A stretch of DNA of 64,000 nucleotides from Mactra quadrangularis (GCA_025267735.1 CM046309.1:60267319-60331318); one strand, 5' to 3'. Counted from the first letter of the stretch, positions 1 to 13,339 are shown. Numbers and translations: made by a program. Notes: generated from the letters alone by a model not told the origin.

Positions 1-310
1 TATTAAGTTAGTTTAGTTAATTCTTTACCTAGTTTCCCTAACTAGTTAACCTCTTTCTAAATAGTTAGTTGAATGGTTAACTAGTTACTGTAACTAGTTA
101 ACCTCTAAGTTAAATTAGTTTAGTGGTTACCTAGTTACCGTTACAAGTTAACCTCTTTATAACTAGTTTGTTAAGTGGTTTACTAGTTACCGTAAAAAGT
201 TAACCTATAAATTGAATTTAGTAAAGTGGTTAACTAGTTACAGTAACTAGATAACCACATTAATAACGTGTTAGTTATGTGGTTATCTGTTGGCAGAAAC
301 ATGCCACCAT
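1..310. mobile_element. Right part of an inverted-repeat element with internal tandem palindromes
   Basis: About five imperfect copies of a unit of roughly 50-60 bp, each built round GGTTAACTAGTTAC followed by its mirror GTAACTAGTTAACC. The block ends with GGCAGAAACATGCCACCAT at 292-310, which is the same terminal sequence as the complete element at 42649-42824. The left end lies outside the window. No coding capacity is seen, so this is a non-autonomous element of unknown superfamily. Confidence 0.65.
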
Positions 311-1188
311 AAAACAGTGTTCGTATTTAACGTAATCTTTTATACTTTCTCTTTATGAGTTTATAAACTTTTGTTGTTTTTTTCATACAAAATTTAGAGT
401 TCACTTTTGTACGTTTTTTTACGCCCGCCTCTTCTTTAGGCTATGAGGAAGGTCCGTGTTTTTTTTGCTGTTCCTGATGTGTAATCAAACTCTTTTTCTT
501 TTACATCGTTGTTTTCTGTCAAATTCGAGCGATTTGTTGACTTACTTACTGTTCATAGAAAAGCTTTTATCTTTAGGCGAAATGCATTGATCTTTCGCAC
601 ATACATTCAGAAGCATGTTGTTTTTTTACTCGGAACATTGCAGGTCACCTATGTTCAGATTGGTTGACAACAGACCCAAATGCGATTGGGAGCAAGAACA
701 GCCGTTTAAAATATTCTTTGATAAGATATCCCCCGGTAGATCAGCGGACACTCCAAGCAGTATAAACAGTATCAAAACAGAACGAAACAGAACATTTAAT
801 AAGCGGAACACATTGGTGTTCGTCGCCTTACTTCCTATATACCGTAAGAGCGCTACCATTACAAGCAACATAAAAGACAAAAAAGTCTCTTGGCAACGCC
901 GGCGATCAGCGTGTCGACGACAAAAACAAACCAGTTTCCCCTCCTCGCTGTGTCTACGAATTAAGACGGTCTCGGTGCGCACACCGTGGTGTTTTTGTCG
1001 TATGGTTGTCAATCACTGACACACAAAAAAACGTTGTATTTAGATCAAAAGAACCATTTTTTGCATAAAAAGAACATTATCGTGTAATCTACTCAAGCTG
1101 TTTTACAAACGATAAAAAATAAATACTTTCTTTGTAGTCGTTATACGCTTGTAAAATGAGGGGATAACGTCCAAAAAAACGTCAGGGT
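311..1188. other. AT-rich noncoding stretch
   Basis: No gene or repeat family is recognised apart from overlapping open frames on both strands at about 615-1019, of which the minus-strand frame is listed separately. Confidence 0.5.
626..1012 (-). CDS. Unrecognised open frame with hydrophobic segments, possible 5' exon
   Basis: A 128-codon minus-strand frame. It has two hydrophobic stretches (about residues 45-57 and 74-88). The second looks like a signal peptide or anchor (FRSVLILFILLGVSA) and is followed by a serine- and cysteine-containing segment. A GT that could serve as a donor (ATAG then GTGACC) lies near 650. An overlapping frame of similar length exists on the plus strand, and I recognise no family. 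It could be a first exon of a membrane or secreted protein, or chance. Confidence 0.2.
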   Translation of the reverse strand: MTTIRQKHHGVRTETVLIRRHSEEGKLVCFCRRHADRRRCQETFLSFMLLVMVALLRYIGSKATNTNVFRLLNVLFRSVLILFILLGVSADLPGDILSKNILNGCSCSQSHLGLLSTNLNIGDLQCSE

Positions 1189-1234
1189 TAAAATTAGTCC
1201 TGCGTTCAACAAACGCTCGCTTTAGGTTCCGGGG

Positions 1235-1315
1235 TAACATATTATCAAATATCTTAGCTAAACATAATAAAACGATTTAAGACTAATATTCGTCGTAAGA
1301 CCCTTGATAATACGG
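1235..1315. mobile_element. Short inverted-repeat element (TATTATCAA type)
   Basis: The left arm GGGGTAACATATTATCAA is mirrored by TTGATAATACGGGCCCC, with ATCTTA and its complement TAAGA inside the arms. The same arms recur twice at 31498-31820, which shows a dispersed family. It has no coding potential. Confidence 0.5.
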
Positions 1316-1396
1316 GCCCCGGTACCATAGCGTTTTGAACCCGTTATTAATAAACGGTCCCGGAAGCAGGTACTATGAGCTTACTCGAAAATAAGC

Positions 1397-1475
1397 AGTG
1401 CTCCTGGTGGGGTAAGAACCTAGAACCTCTCGATCCGTAAGCCAGTGTCCTACCACTCGACTACTGCATTTCAAC
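1397..1475 (-). mobile_element. SINE-B remnant (tRNA-like head)
   Basis: Read on the minus strand it contains a tRNA-like head with a degenerate B box and the phrase CTACCACTCGACTACTGC (plus strand), shared with copies at 4225-4465 and 13915-14060. Only the head survives. Confidence 0.5.
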
Positions 1476-1774
1476 ATAATGTTTTTTATCAAGATAAATT
1501 CTAAGTGATGATTTTAGTGTCCAAATGCTGTCTTCCAAAAAAGATTATTGGGGTGGTCTTTTGCAATTATATTGAAATCTTCTGAACGATGGAGGACGGC
1601 ACGGTTTTGATCTTTTTAAGATACTATATATATATAAATATGTTTGTGTATAAAGAGTTTTTTTTTTTGGTAAACATGGGAACTACGCCAGCCGCCAATT
1701 TTTCTAATGACACAATAGTCAAACATCGCATTGCAAATCAGTATCTTTATTATATTTACTTATTTATTTATTTT

Positions 1775-2035
1775 GTTGGGTTTAATGCCGTAGCAACACA
1801 TTGTATAGGTCATATAAAGGCGTCCAGCGCACCTAACCTAGCTTTCCTGGACCCTTGTCTATAACCAGTGCTCACCTACCCTTCCACAAGGCCGGAGACT
1901 TCTTCATATACCTTTTTAACGGAGGAAAATTGACATTATTATAAAATTTTAATGGAAGGATATAACCTCCCCGAGTGGGATTCGAACCCGTCCCCCCTCG
2001 AGGCACTAGATTCGAAATCCCGGAGCGTTACATCT
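1775..2035 (-). mobile_element. tRNA-derived SINE, tail shared with SINE-A
   Basis: On the minus strand there is a tRNA-like head with a B box (plus strand GGGATTCGAACCC, about 1978-1990) and a 3' end matching SINE-A (plus strand GTTGGGTTTAATGCCG, about 1782-1797). The body differs from the SINE-A copies at 6281 and 17913, so it looks like a second family sharing a 3' tail. Shared tails usually reflect use of a partner LINE; that last point is inference. Confidence 0.6.
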
Positions 2036-2044
2036 TTACTATAA

Positions 2045-4220
2045 AAGTTGCATACGAATGTGCAAAATGCCTCTGAAACACTATCACTTCTCCTTAAAAA
2101 CTAGAACGTCAAAATGATGAGAATTTAAATATAATGGCCCACTAAAGTGTGAACAAAAAAATAAAGAACAAAACAGAATACGTTTTTAAATATCCACTGT
2201 TGACTTTTGTTTACTAGGGTGGGGTTTCTTTTTTAATGAAATTTGATAAACAGATTAACATTGTAAAGATTGATAAAGTTTCTGCAAACATGACCATGTT
2301 TATTTTGTATTTCATTTTGTTTACGACAATTTTCTAGTTAAATGAACCATTGTTGCGATTAGTTTAAAAAGTTTAATTTTTCCAATCAGTCGTCAAGCGT
2401 TCGCCAAATAAGTGAATGAAGCACGCAATTCAGGGCTCGGGTACTTGATATATGTTTAGCAAATAATGTAATAGGTCTTTTAAAGGTACTCATTCATAGA
2501 TTTCAACTTTTTCTAAAACTATCATAATTGTATGGAAATATTTTTGGAAGCAGGAAAGAAGTGTTCTGATAATGACAAATTTAGTGCAAATTGACGTACA
2601 ACTACATATATATATGATGGTGTTTCATGTAGTAAATATTTACCCTGTATGTCACGGTATAGACAATTTTAGTGCATTTTTGTGACTTTTATTGTATATT
2701 TCTTGCAACATATAGGTCAGTTTGTCTTAAAATAATAAGAATTAAATTTTACACAATTACAAACACTGATTGGTTTTTTGAAATTATTGAAAAAATAAAC
2801 CAAATCTGTGAACTAGTACCTTTAAACCTAATCAATGAAATATTCATCAATGATTTCATTGTATTCTAATAAGGATGGGTAGGTTAACAATTGGTGCTCG
2901 TACCATTTAATACGTTTCAGATTTTTAAGGTAGTCCGTCATAAGTGCTTGAAATTGATAACCATTTTTATTTTCCCAAGTAATTCATTATTTACAACCAA
3001 GTGAAGCCAACTACCTGTAATTCCAGCGAGTCATTTACAGCAAAGGCATGATTCGTCAAATGTAAAACTGATATGAGAAGTTGGGAGCCGTATCATCAAG
3101 CGTCTTACGACCGATTTTGATCGTAAATCCTTCTATATTGTACTTTTCAATCGTCAAGATCTTGAATAATATGATGCCCAGGTTTCTAATTGTAAATGTT
3201 TGAAGATTGTGGAACGGATAATAGTTATGTGACCTCATCGAGACGTCCGTTAATTGTAAATTCATTAAATTACAGCTAAAATAATTTCTAACTGTTTTGT
3301 ATACTCGTTAGGGGACTGCTGTTCAAGCAACTGGACCTATCACGCCGTCATAGAAGTGTCAACTTTGACATCATGACGAATAACCACAGACGTAGATTTA
3401 GAACTATCGATACTTGATGACAAGAACTACTACTTAAAGCGAAGAATTGACCATTTCGGAAAAAATTAAATGTATCAGAAAGCAGGATCGACAACTCTGG
3501 GAAAATGACTCGTACATTCGGAAATGGCATAGCTCCGTAGCGGTAAATGCGAATTGCATCCCCTTATATTACTTAAGTACATACATTCATATTATCGAAA
3601 CAGCAACGATCGTAAAATCAATTGCTTATTCCGAAATCCCTTTAAAGTCTCAATAAATAAAACATATTGATATTGGGTGAACTACCTTAAGGTTTATTTA
3701 AATAAGAATCATTAATTGACATAAAGTCATATTATATTTTATTGTATATTGTATAAAAAGGACAGTTTACCATTTATTACGATCCAATTAGTCACATGAA
3801 GTCCAAAAAAATCATTGATCGAAACAAATATTGAACATTGTAGCATAAACCCACAGGAGAAAGTATCAAAATTAATATATTTGGTTTCAAGATAAATTTA
3901 CATAATATAATACCAGAAAGACGAAAAGGTTGCTTTAGTGTCTATTTGCTCAAGATTGAGAAAGCATCATTTTATTGATTCTGCATAAACGAACACTTCC
4001 ATTCGACAGTCACTATGGATGTTTTATATACAGTGTAATGTTTGCTCATATTATAATGAAACCATGTATTATTTCCGAGTTTGGACTCAATGCAAACAAA
4101 TTGGATCGATCATGTGACACATTTGTATGACGTAAGCATCGGCTGGTCAATATAGATGAGCAAGAATTTCTATTTCAATCAAAATTGGAAGGAAAATTGT
4201 GTTCCACAATTTTTGGCAAA
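2045..4220. other. Noncoding stretch, nothing recognised
   Basis: AT-rich sequence with only short, unrecognised open frames (largest about 65-70 codons at 2672-2869, 3056-3265 and 3447-3656). I see no splice-flanked exon or repeat family. Confidence 0.5.
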
Positions 4221-4224
4221 TAGT

Positions 4225-4465
4225 TATAAATACTACTTCCATGTACATGTTCAGACGACTTTACAATTTTGTATGATAACTCCTGATCATTAAAATCACC
4301 CTAAGTCAGGCCATCCCTCACAGCAACCATTTACAACTGGGTGGAGTGGAACAATTGTAGGTTAATTTCTTGCTCAAGGAAATCAGCAGTGTCCCTATTA
4401 GGGATCGAACCCTGAACCTCTCTATCCTTAAGCGCGCGTCCTACCACTGGACCACTGCTCCCACA
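4225..4465 (-). mobile_element. SINE-B copy
   Basis: The minus-strand head carries a B box (plus strand GGATCGAACCCTGAACC near 4402) and the body phrase TTTCTTGCTCAAGGAAAT at about 4367-4384. The part nearer 4225 (TTTTGTATGATAACTCCTGATC region) matches the copy at 49325-49570, so this is close to full length. Confidence 0.7.
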
Positions 4466-4469
4466 GTAC

Positions 4470-6275
4470 CTGCATTATAACGTCATAAGCGGCATTTCAG
4501 TATAAAAGTTAGATATACTCAAACCTGTGGTGGTTTTATTCTGATTTCAGATTTGATACCAATCAACCATACACTAATCGAACTTCGATTTCTTAACAAA
4601 GCGATATTAGATAAAGTTAAAATACAAAAACCGTATAATTACAGAAAATTAAACTACGAAATGATTAATTCAGAAGATAATTAACTCGCAACGTGTAAAA
4701 CACTTGGCCCACATTGTGGTACAATATTGGATATGTCAACTGTGTTTTCCTATGTTAATGACAATTTATTTCAGTTCTATGTTGAAAAATCTTTTAAAAA
4801 TTACAATTTAAATACACTGAAAGAAATGAATACTTTTTCAAAAATTTGTGACTTTTTTATGAATGAATTAAATGATTCATTCAATGTATTATCGTTTCTT
4901 AATACTGGGCCACGTACTGAAAGACCTTTGTATAAAACATCAGTGATTAATTAAAAGTTTGTAGGGACTAGTTTCACAATTAAGGTTAAATAATCCAATA
5001 AAATAATAAAATAACTGGTCCCCACACTTTTACTTTGTGATGTAAACTATTTATAGATCGGTTCGTTTTCTTCGAGTTTTTGTGTCAATATTTTTGGTCT
5101 ATTAAAAGTTTTTCTCTTAATGCAAATACAAAAAAGTAATTCCTGATTTCATTTATTGTAATTGAAATTAAAATGCCAAATTATTGGATACAGAAAAATA
5201 TAAACAACTAAATTAAGAACGGTAACATTGAATTCACTAAGATCAGTCGGCAAACATAGGTCACCATCGGCAATTTTCGTCAACATTCGATCAAGCCGCA
5301 GAGGGCATTAAATGATTAAAGTTAGGCGTTTAATATCGCACTTGAATTTGAACAGAATAGCACGACGTATATTTTTGCTAGAAACAGAAATTTTCCAAAT
5401 CTGACTAGCTTTTTATCTTAACACATTAAAACAAATAATTTTGGATTGATTAAACCTGACTAAACATTGAGCCGAGTTAAATATGAATGTCGAAAAATTG
5501 TCGAAAAAGTGAGAAAATTAAACCATTTGGCATGAAACCCCGTGTTAAATTAGACAATGTGGCATGTATTACGCAACTTCCGGTCGCTTGACCTAGTTTT
5601 ACAAACGGTTGTCAAATTGTTTGGCCAACATTTGCGTAGAATTTCTCACCGCATACATTGTACTATCTGCAATCTGTGTTTCTTCGTGCAGAGTCATTCA
5701 TTCATCGTTGAAATATTACGAATGGTTACAAAAGCAAAATATTAATCCTATAGTCATCGGAAATGACGTCATCCACCAACTTCCGGTTTATAATTAAGAG
5801 GATGCTGGGTATTATTTAGGAGGCGTGCTGTGATCGGGTTAGCCACAATCACCACAATAAATGTAAGGTAGGTAGTTTATCTTCACCAGATGTTTGAAAT
5901 AGATCAGTTTATCAATGATAAAATTAAGCTAAGATAATTTTAACAACACCTATTGTTTGTATAAGTATAATTTTATCTATAAGTTTAGAGAAGTTACTAT
6001 GTTAATGCCCTATGTGAATTACTATATATAAACAAGAAGTTGCATCATCGTGGGTAATTTTTGAACATTAAACATTGGACGGTTAATTTATAGGCTTGCC
6101 TTTGATGGTGTTAATCGTAACACGTTAATCTTTGGCCATCAGAATGACCATTGTTGGGTGTTTGTTGACCGCTTTTGGTTTCTTTGAACAGGGGGACCTG
6201 GCGACTTGAATAATTTGACCACATCCCCAACCTCTCAATTATTCAATGGGGTAATTATTCTGAACAACGCTTATA
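4470..6275. other. Noncoding stretch, nothing recognised
   Basis: AT-rich. Open frames at 4727-4954 (75 codons) and 5557-5797 have no recognised similarity. No repeat family found elsewhere in the window was matched here. Confidence 0.45.
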
Positions 6276-6280
6276 TTTTT

Positions 6281-6588
6281 GTTTGTTTGTTGGGTTTAAC
6301 GCCATAGAAATACATTGTATAGATCATTTAACGGCGGTCAGTCAACCAACTCACTCCTCCTGGAAAGGCTAAATCTCTGGATTTAGCTATTAACCGACTA
6401 CTAAGCGCATACTTTCGTCAGTGACTGACAACTTCCCTACATAATTAAAAATCATTGGTAGGAGGGAGAATGGCCGTAGAAATAATTTCATGACCAAACT
6501 CCACGAAAGTATGCCCCGCCCCGGGAATCGAACCCACGACCCCTAGATCAGTAGACTTGCGTGCTACCAACTGAGCTAGCCGGGTGGC
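6281..6588 (-). mobile_element. SINE-A, near full-length copy
   Basis: On the minus strand this starts with a tRNA-like head (plus strand CTACCAACTGAGCTAGCC at 6564-6581 is the mirrored A box; GGGAATCGAACCCACGACCC near 6521 is the mirrored B box). A body with GTCAGTGACTGACAA follows, and the tail reads GGCGTTAAACCCAACAAAC. It is colinear with the plus-strand copy at 17913-18219. Confidence 0.8.
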
Positions 6589-8504
6589 TTTATATTTTGA
6601 ACCAATGTGATTAACAAAAAGACAAAAAAGTATGAACAAATACTGTAAATTTCTACTACCTGGACTTCCAAAACCGATTGTCTTAATAGCATCATAGTTT
6701 TAATTAACATAAATAACTTTTTAAAGCATTTTTATCCCGATACAAGCAACAACTTAACAACTGCATTCTCTTAGTTTTGTGTGCTGTATATTTATGAATC
6801 TAAGCTTTTTGAGGAGTTTTGATAGTTTTTAATGTCATGCAATCGTACTGCTAAATGTTCACTTAACGCGCCAAGGGTGGCCTACATTTAATTACTAAGT
6901 TCAAAAAATCGAATAATGTTATATCGAAAAATGATCGATAATACATAAATCCATAATCGATTTTTGGTAAACAAAAGAAGAACACTATAACCACATTGTG
7001 TTTACGTCATCTTATCTAGTAAATCTATTTCAACCTGATACCAAAACTAGGTCTGGAAAATACGTAAATTGTTGAGTTCATCAAGTGCATTTATTCCGTG
7101 CAGACGAACAACAAAGAAAGTAAAATATTCAGGGTAAATATTTATACATTTTTCAGCTAACAGGTTTCTCATTGGGGATTTAGTGTTGTAATGTTTCTTT
7201 ACTGGTGTAAAATGACAGAGTACTTCATCCCTCAGTCGCCTTGCAATAACAGCCGCCTTTTTAAACAATTAACCTGTAAAACTGGTGTCCCCTTATTTAT
7301 AAACTCGCAGTAACAGCTACCTCAATATAACAACCACATCGCAATAAAAGCTACTGCGCAATTGCGATCACTTGCACACCCTCTTGGAAGGACTAGGATG
7401 GAAGGGTAGTTTCCCCTCCATTGCTAAAGAAAACTACAATTCCCTTGGTCCCATGGGGCTATTTGGATGGTCCGTTTGGATAGCGGTCCCTTAAGTTGGC
7501 GAGTTGCGTCCCCGTGAGATCGCGATCCTCAGATAGAAGGGGGTCGTTTATGGTTCCTATATACGACGCATGTGATATAGTTTCACGATATATTCGTTTT
7601 AGAGTGCGGCCGTAATTGTTACTATTATTAGAAAATGAGACTACTTAAGTATGATATTTCAAGCTTTGATTCTTCACAGATAACCTAAGTTCGTCAGGTC
7701 ACTACCTAAGTCATTAATTAACACCCACCTTTCATTGTGTTATTCTCAAACAGCAAGAAAAATGCAATCTTACATGAAATGTATGACTACGGTCGACCTG
7801 TCACAATGGTCACCTGTATTTAGACAAATACTAGCATACGTTGCAACCAACTCTTTCGCCAAACTAGAATTTTGCTTTTTTAAGCACTTTTATTAAGCAT
7901 TCACCCCTCTTAAAATACCAATTTAAATTACCCATTTGTCTTAAGCGGTCATTTCAAGTAAATCATTTTTAGTGGCTGCTTTCCACAGGATTGACTGTAT
8001 ATTAGTTAAATATACTGATTAATGTTTTAGTAATTAATTAGTAACACTATTAATGAACCATTTTGACCCCTAGTGACGTCATATACGATGTACACCTTTT
8101 TTAATGACTGAAGTCATTATGTCGCAATGTATTTAGTTGGTTACCAAACCCTAAAATCTTGATAAATGGCGAACATAGATCTTTGGTGACGGTTACAAAT
8201 AGACCAATCAAATGCGATATAAGAGTCATGTGATTATCGAACCAACCAATCAGCGGTGCTGTTACAAAACATCATGATGAAACCATTAGAAATATTTGAA
8301 ACTACATGTATTGTCTGCTTCCAGTGTTTGCAATAAGCAATAATTATTGCGAAATAAACTCCTGACATAAAATCGTATAGTGAACCGATGAAACGAAAGT
8401 TTGTGCTCACAAAAAAACATACGCGTATACGTTTTAAAACCCAACAATAAATTTCACTTCTTAGGGTGTATCGTTGATAAATGATGAAATGGTGACGAGC
8501 ACCT

Positions 8505-8923
8505 ATGTGTTCTGGCGATAATATGTTCTGTTCTGTTCTGTTCTATTCTGAGAAAACATTATTACCTATTCCTACTAAAACAGGTGGCCTAATTTCGTTA
8601 CCTCTCGCTAACAAGAGTTTCCTGCCCTTGAATAACCTGCCATGGCAAGTGCGTCGAATGTCTTACATTATACGAAAATTTTACGAGTCGAAATTCTTTC
8701 GAAACACAGATAGTGAAAAATAACAACTTCAAAGTGAATGCACCTCAAAGGAAAATCTAAAATTGTTTTAACTGACCCCGAAAATCATGAAATTACCCAG
8801 TGTGTATTTATAGACAATAAAGTTGAAGAACAAAAACGAATATTTGCCCCCTTTTTTCACGGTCAACGACAAGTTGAGATGAGAGAAAAAAACAACATTA
8901 GAGTGAAAATATTTACAAATTAA
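8505..8923 (+). other. Two unrecognised adjacent open frames
   Basis: A 72-codon frame (8505-8723) is followed after 14 bases by a 61-codon frame in another phase (8738-8923). The second is rich in charged residues (LTDPENHEITQ, KVEEQKRIF) and reads more like protein than its surroundings, but I recognise no family. It may be a decayed element or chance. Confidence 0.15.
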
Positions 8924-9312
8924 ATAGGACTTTAACATAGTACTCTATTTTCGTTATTCTTCCCTAACCATCAAAGATAACTTTGGCTATCTTTATATAT
9001 CTTAACATCAAAGCGGTATTAACTTTTTGAAGTTAGAAATGACATGGCTGACCTTTTAAATCTACCTTCACGATAACAATTTGGTTGTAAACTGACGAAC
9101 GTACGCTTAATCTATTCGCATTCGCGTCTTAATTCGTCTTAGAAATAAAGTTTAAAGCAACAATCTTATAGATGTTTAGTTATTGTTTTGCTACTTTAAA
9201 ATTTACTATCAGTGTCTGTAATTGTATTACAAACATGAATTCATAATATTGTGTACGAAAATCGACCTACAGATTTAGAAATAAAATGAAATTAAAAAAA
9301 CGCGCTTAAATT

Positions 9313-9339
9313 TTCAATACCGTTACGAACGGTATTGAA
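9313..9339. repeat. Perfect 11-bp-arm hairpin
   Basis: TTCAATACCGT, a five-base loop, then ACGGTATTGAA, nearly perfect. There are no other copies in the window. It could be a miniature inverted repeat. Confidence 0.5.
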
Positions 9340-9964
9340 TTGTATACATAAACACACACCATATTTTACGGTTGTATGTCAATTCTTTCTAAATAATGTT
9401 ACCAGAACACTGGTGTACTGCTTCAAAAATGTTTCGACGCAATTTTAAGAATTTTAGAAATATTGATACTTTAATTTGAATTTTGTGATACAGTCGCTTT
9501 AAAGCTTTTCGGTATGTGAGTTTTATTATAGTTTTGTTTGATTTTATGACCATAGATGACTGCAATCCAATTAAATATTCAATTGATCTTAACACAAATT
9601 CACAGATACACATAACCTTGCATCAATCGTGTCTTAACGTCCCTGTCACTGAGCACAGTTCATTGCTATTGTTTAATCAGATAATGAGCGTTTAATGTAG
9701 CATCAAAGAGATTCTAAAGCGACTTTGATATATTAAAGAGGTTGTGTATAAATACCGGTAGATCCGTGACTAGCGTATAATGTCGGAAATACATTCCGTC
9801 ATTACATCGACATGGGTGATAAAATATGACACGTTTTGGATAAACAATTTTTAAAAACTTTAAAAACGTGTCGGCGAACTTGATGATGAAAATTTTCCTA
9901 GTGCAATGGTTAAATTCGAACTGGTCTCTTTGCCACTAGCTTCGGAGTGGAACAACAGGCATCC

Positions 9965-10271
9965 TGTTCAATTACACAAAACGTTACAGAACGTTCCGCA
10001 ACGATACATTCGGAACTCCTCAGCCATTTACTGCAAATAATCTCATCTAATACACAAATATGCGATCGTTAAGGCAATGAGTGATGTTTCAAAATCTACG
10101 GACTAAAAACGAAACATCACTAATTGCCTAAACGATCATATATTTGTTTACTTCAACACCGGTAGTTTCAAAATAGCGTCCTAATATGTCCGAGATTAAT
10201 CGCAGTGAATGGCCGAGGAGTTCCGAATGTATCGTTACGGAACGTTCTGTAACGTTTTGTGTAATTGAACA
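9965..10271. mobile_element. 307-bp foldback MITE, family F1
   Basis: The left end TGTTCAATTACACAAAACG is mirrored exactly by the right end CGTTTTGTGTAATTGAACA. The inversion continues inward through ATACATTCGGAACTCCTC / GAGGAGTTCCGAATGTAT and a central GTGATGTTTC / GAAACATCAC pair, so nearly the whole element folds back. A second copy at 41345-41651 has the same length. It has no coding potential; the superfamily is not assigned. Confidence 0.85.
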
Positions 10272-10323
10272 GGCTAAAGGCCTCCTGAAGTAGTACAATT
10301 ATTAATATTATTGTATTGTTAAC

Positions 10324-10460
10324 TTTTATTCAACTGTCAGTGGCGTATACAATAACCCTGGTGGCTTGAGTACTCAATACAGTACTTCTGTACTTACTAA
10401 CGATGATTGAGTATTTAAATCAGCGGGGTTAATGTATGCGACTCTGAAAGTCAAACAAAA
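10324..10460. mobile_element. MITE family F2 (TTATTCAACTGTCAG ends)
   Basis: The left end TTTTATTCAACTGTCAGTGG is mirrored by a right end reading GACTCTGAAAGTCAAACAAAAT. The inner inverted block is AATAACCC / GGGGTTAAT. Related copies are at 22710-22888, 35323-36535 and (left end only) 47857. Confidence 0.7.
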
Positions 10461-10464
10461 TTTA

Positions 10465-12995
10465 TAAATACTTATGTTACAGTCGTAATTAAGTCGTAAA
10501 GCTATCGTACTGCCTTTCCGAATATAATTTTCAAATACCTCTTACAATTCACGTTTTGTATGCCATGGCATTGCTACCGAACAACCGACGTAAATGGGTA
10601 AATTGTAAGCCAAAGGTTCAGAAAAAAGTACAGTTGTATTTTGATTTTTGTTTTCCCATTATTAGCGATTGAAATTCGAGCTAGTTCTGTGACCTTTCTG
10701 ACCAAATTAACTTATATTCTGCTGATAAGCCAAAAACAGGCTTGTTAAAAGGTTTAATACCCAACGTATGAACTCTTCAACAGTTTTGTTTATGCAATAT
10801 GCATTAATCCGACGCCTGGTTTTCTGAATGAAAAACTGCACAAAAATAAAATTTTGGCTGAAATTCCTGGCACGAGTTTGCGCTAATCCCCTAAAAGTTA
10901 AATTAAAACCAAGGTCTGCTTTGATCGGCGCCAAATTTTGTTTAATTTAGGAACGGTCAACAGTCATTGACAAAAGCCTGTATTGTATTTCGATCTAGTA
11001 CACTTTCTACTTAATATTAAAACATATGTAAACTTCAGGGCGGTGTATATTTGTGTCTTGAACGAAGATTTTTATTCACATGGTTTATCTTGGGCCAGTC
11101 CAAAAGATTTAGAAAAAAGTCAAAGCACAGTTCGACGACTCGACACAAAAACGATTATACAAACATGCATAAAAATAGAAATACAAACTTTGTAACATAA
11201 AGTTCAACAGATTTACTAAATTAATTTTAAGACAAAATATATCGGTCTGATTTCAAGTTCAAGAAAAGTCAGAGGTCGTTGTCCATGAAAGGACAATCTT
11301 CTCTTAGCTGAGAGGTTCCGGATTAGAAATCCACCAGCGATAGCAAAGTTCCTTGTCAATGAACACACTGAGCAATAAGGGTGAAAACAAGACGATATTG
11401 GAGGAATGATGTTCTTACATATGGTTATTTTTAACAAGTTCTTTAACACAGTCGTATTCAAGTCTTGGAAGAAAGCAAGGCAGTCAAAATTAATTTACAA
11501 CACTTCGAAATGAAGACATTGAAGCCAAACTGAGGATGGAAGAAACCGATACAATTTATATATCGTATAAATGTCCCCAGAATTGTCACAGAAAGATTTG
11601 GTGTCGTTATTAACACATCGAGACATTTTACTGTTTACTGGGAGAGAAATCTCATTTATAGTGTTTCTTTGAACTCAGTTCTAAGACGAAAATGACAATA
11701 CCAATTATGGTATAGGACAGAAAGGTCAAGTCTAAAGCACAGACGGCTGGCATTGTCCTGATCTACCATTTGTATCTGGACTGGAGAACAGAATCACATA
11801 GAGTTTTCAATAAACTGACGTTAATTGCTTATAACATTCGACCAAGGAAGTGGAAGCAATTCGTCTCTGAAATGACCTTAAATTTTACTTAAGATGCGCT
11901 TTATGAAAATACCATCAGCAAAGTCGAAGACATGCATAAATGTGCTAAATGTTTGACGTTCTGCGAGTAAAATACTCATTTGAATTTGGTAATGCTAAAA
12001 ATCAAAGCTGGCATATTCTCATGACATCCATATTGAACAAATCCAAAAATGATCTAATTGTATACAGTACCAACCAACCATTTTCACTTTGTATGCCTAC
12101 TGAATAGCTTTTATAATATTTGATAACTGTTTGTTTTGAAATGCTTTTTAGTTTTGCTTTATTTTTTTTTGGTTATCATTGTACTTATAATTGAGATTAC
12201 AAAAATATCATAAAAGCTATGCTATCGAAAATACTTACAATAAACATGATTTTGGAGGCTTTAGGATGTCAGATACTGAATCTTATAAATGTGTTGCTTT
12301 TACGAAATTTGTTCTCATTTTATCACAAACCATATCTAAATATATTAAAAATAATGATTCGACAAAAATAATGTACAAAATTCAAAAATTGTAGTAAATT
12401 TCTTGTCTCCAAACTTTTGGTGGGTACATGTACTGTATATAAGAAAGATATTAACTCTTTGGGTACGTATTGATTTAGTAGTGTTTTAACTATCGAGGTT
12501 CGACAGTACTCGGAGATAAACTCTCTGCCAAGGATGTATATATTGGACGTATTCTATTTTTCTAGTATTTTTCAACAATTTTAGAATCTTTTGATGTTCA
12601 GACGGTATAATAACAACTATCCTGTTGGTAGTCTTCAGAATTAAAATCAAATCTTAAAGGTCAAATGCTTCCCATTGATATTAACTGAAGAGTACTTTTA
12701 AATCTAAACTTGTTCATCATTTTATAGGGCAGAAAAAACAGAAAGAAATAGACTGACTTGAAGTACGAGTGAAAAAAATAATGAAACCGCCGTATAGTTT
12801 TTAATGCATTTTGGCCCGATCGTGAAACAAAATTTTAATCACTTTCGAGCCCGTTAACTGATCCTCCATTACTGAGGCTAGAAGGATAAAGTTCATTACT
12901 CAAGGATAAAACCGGATATGTTTGGGTGGTATTCGAACCAGCGCGGGGCTGGCTATCAAATTATTACAAGTCCAACAAAAAGTTTTGACTAATGC
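10465..12995. other. Noncoding stretch, unrecognised
   Basis: Open frames at 10707-10934 (minus, 75 codons) and 11216-11461 (minus, 81 codons) have no recognised family. The stretch 11460-11960 shows long readable pieces in broken frames and might be a decayed element. Near 12930-12945 a tRNA-like B-box remnant (GGTATTCGAACCA) is seen. Confidence 0.35.
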
Positions 12996-12997
12996 TA

Positions 12998-13338
12998 CAG
13001 TCCCATAAACATAAAAATAGCCGTGAGGGCACCGTACGGGCACCGTGCGATCAAGCTCTGCAAGGACCCGTACGAACTCTTGCGTACCCGTATGGACTGG
13101 TACGTTTTAACAAGGGTCCGTGATATGAGCCCAGGATACACATATAAGTTTCAGAATCAAATCGTAAACAAAATCATGGCCAAGTAAATATCAAACATGC
13201 ATATCTTCCAGCTACGGCTCCGTACGGGTGTGTTGTTTTGTACGATGTGCGTACCGTAGCCTTGATACGCAAGGCTTCCCACGGCCTACGACTGTATGCA
13301 CATACGGGTCCGTAAAAAGCCACGATTTTATGGGACTG
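12998..13338 (-). mobile_element. Inverted-repeat element family F3 (CAGTCCCATAAA ends)
   Basis: It begins CAGTCCCATAAAC and ends TTTTATGGGACTG. The interior is unusually rich in CCGTAC/GTACGG words. Homologous copies at 39879-40221 and 48494-about 48830 share the interior in the opposite orientation. About 340 bp, noncoding; the termini resemble a cut-and-paste DNA transposon derivative. Confidence 0.75.
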
Positions 13339-13339
13339 A

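Larger units (their letters stand above)
6590..9960. other. Noncoding stretch with two weak open frames and a hairpin
   Basis: Mostly AT-rich sequence without recognised genes. It contains the unrecognised frames at 8505-8923, a small hairpin at 9313-9339, and a fragment near 7925-8010 resembling the subterminal text of the element at 32812-33310. Confidence 0.45.
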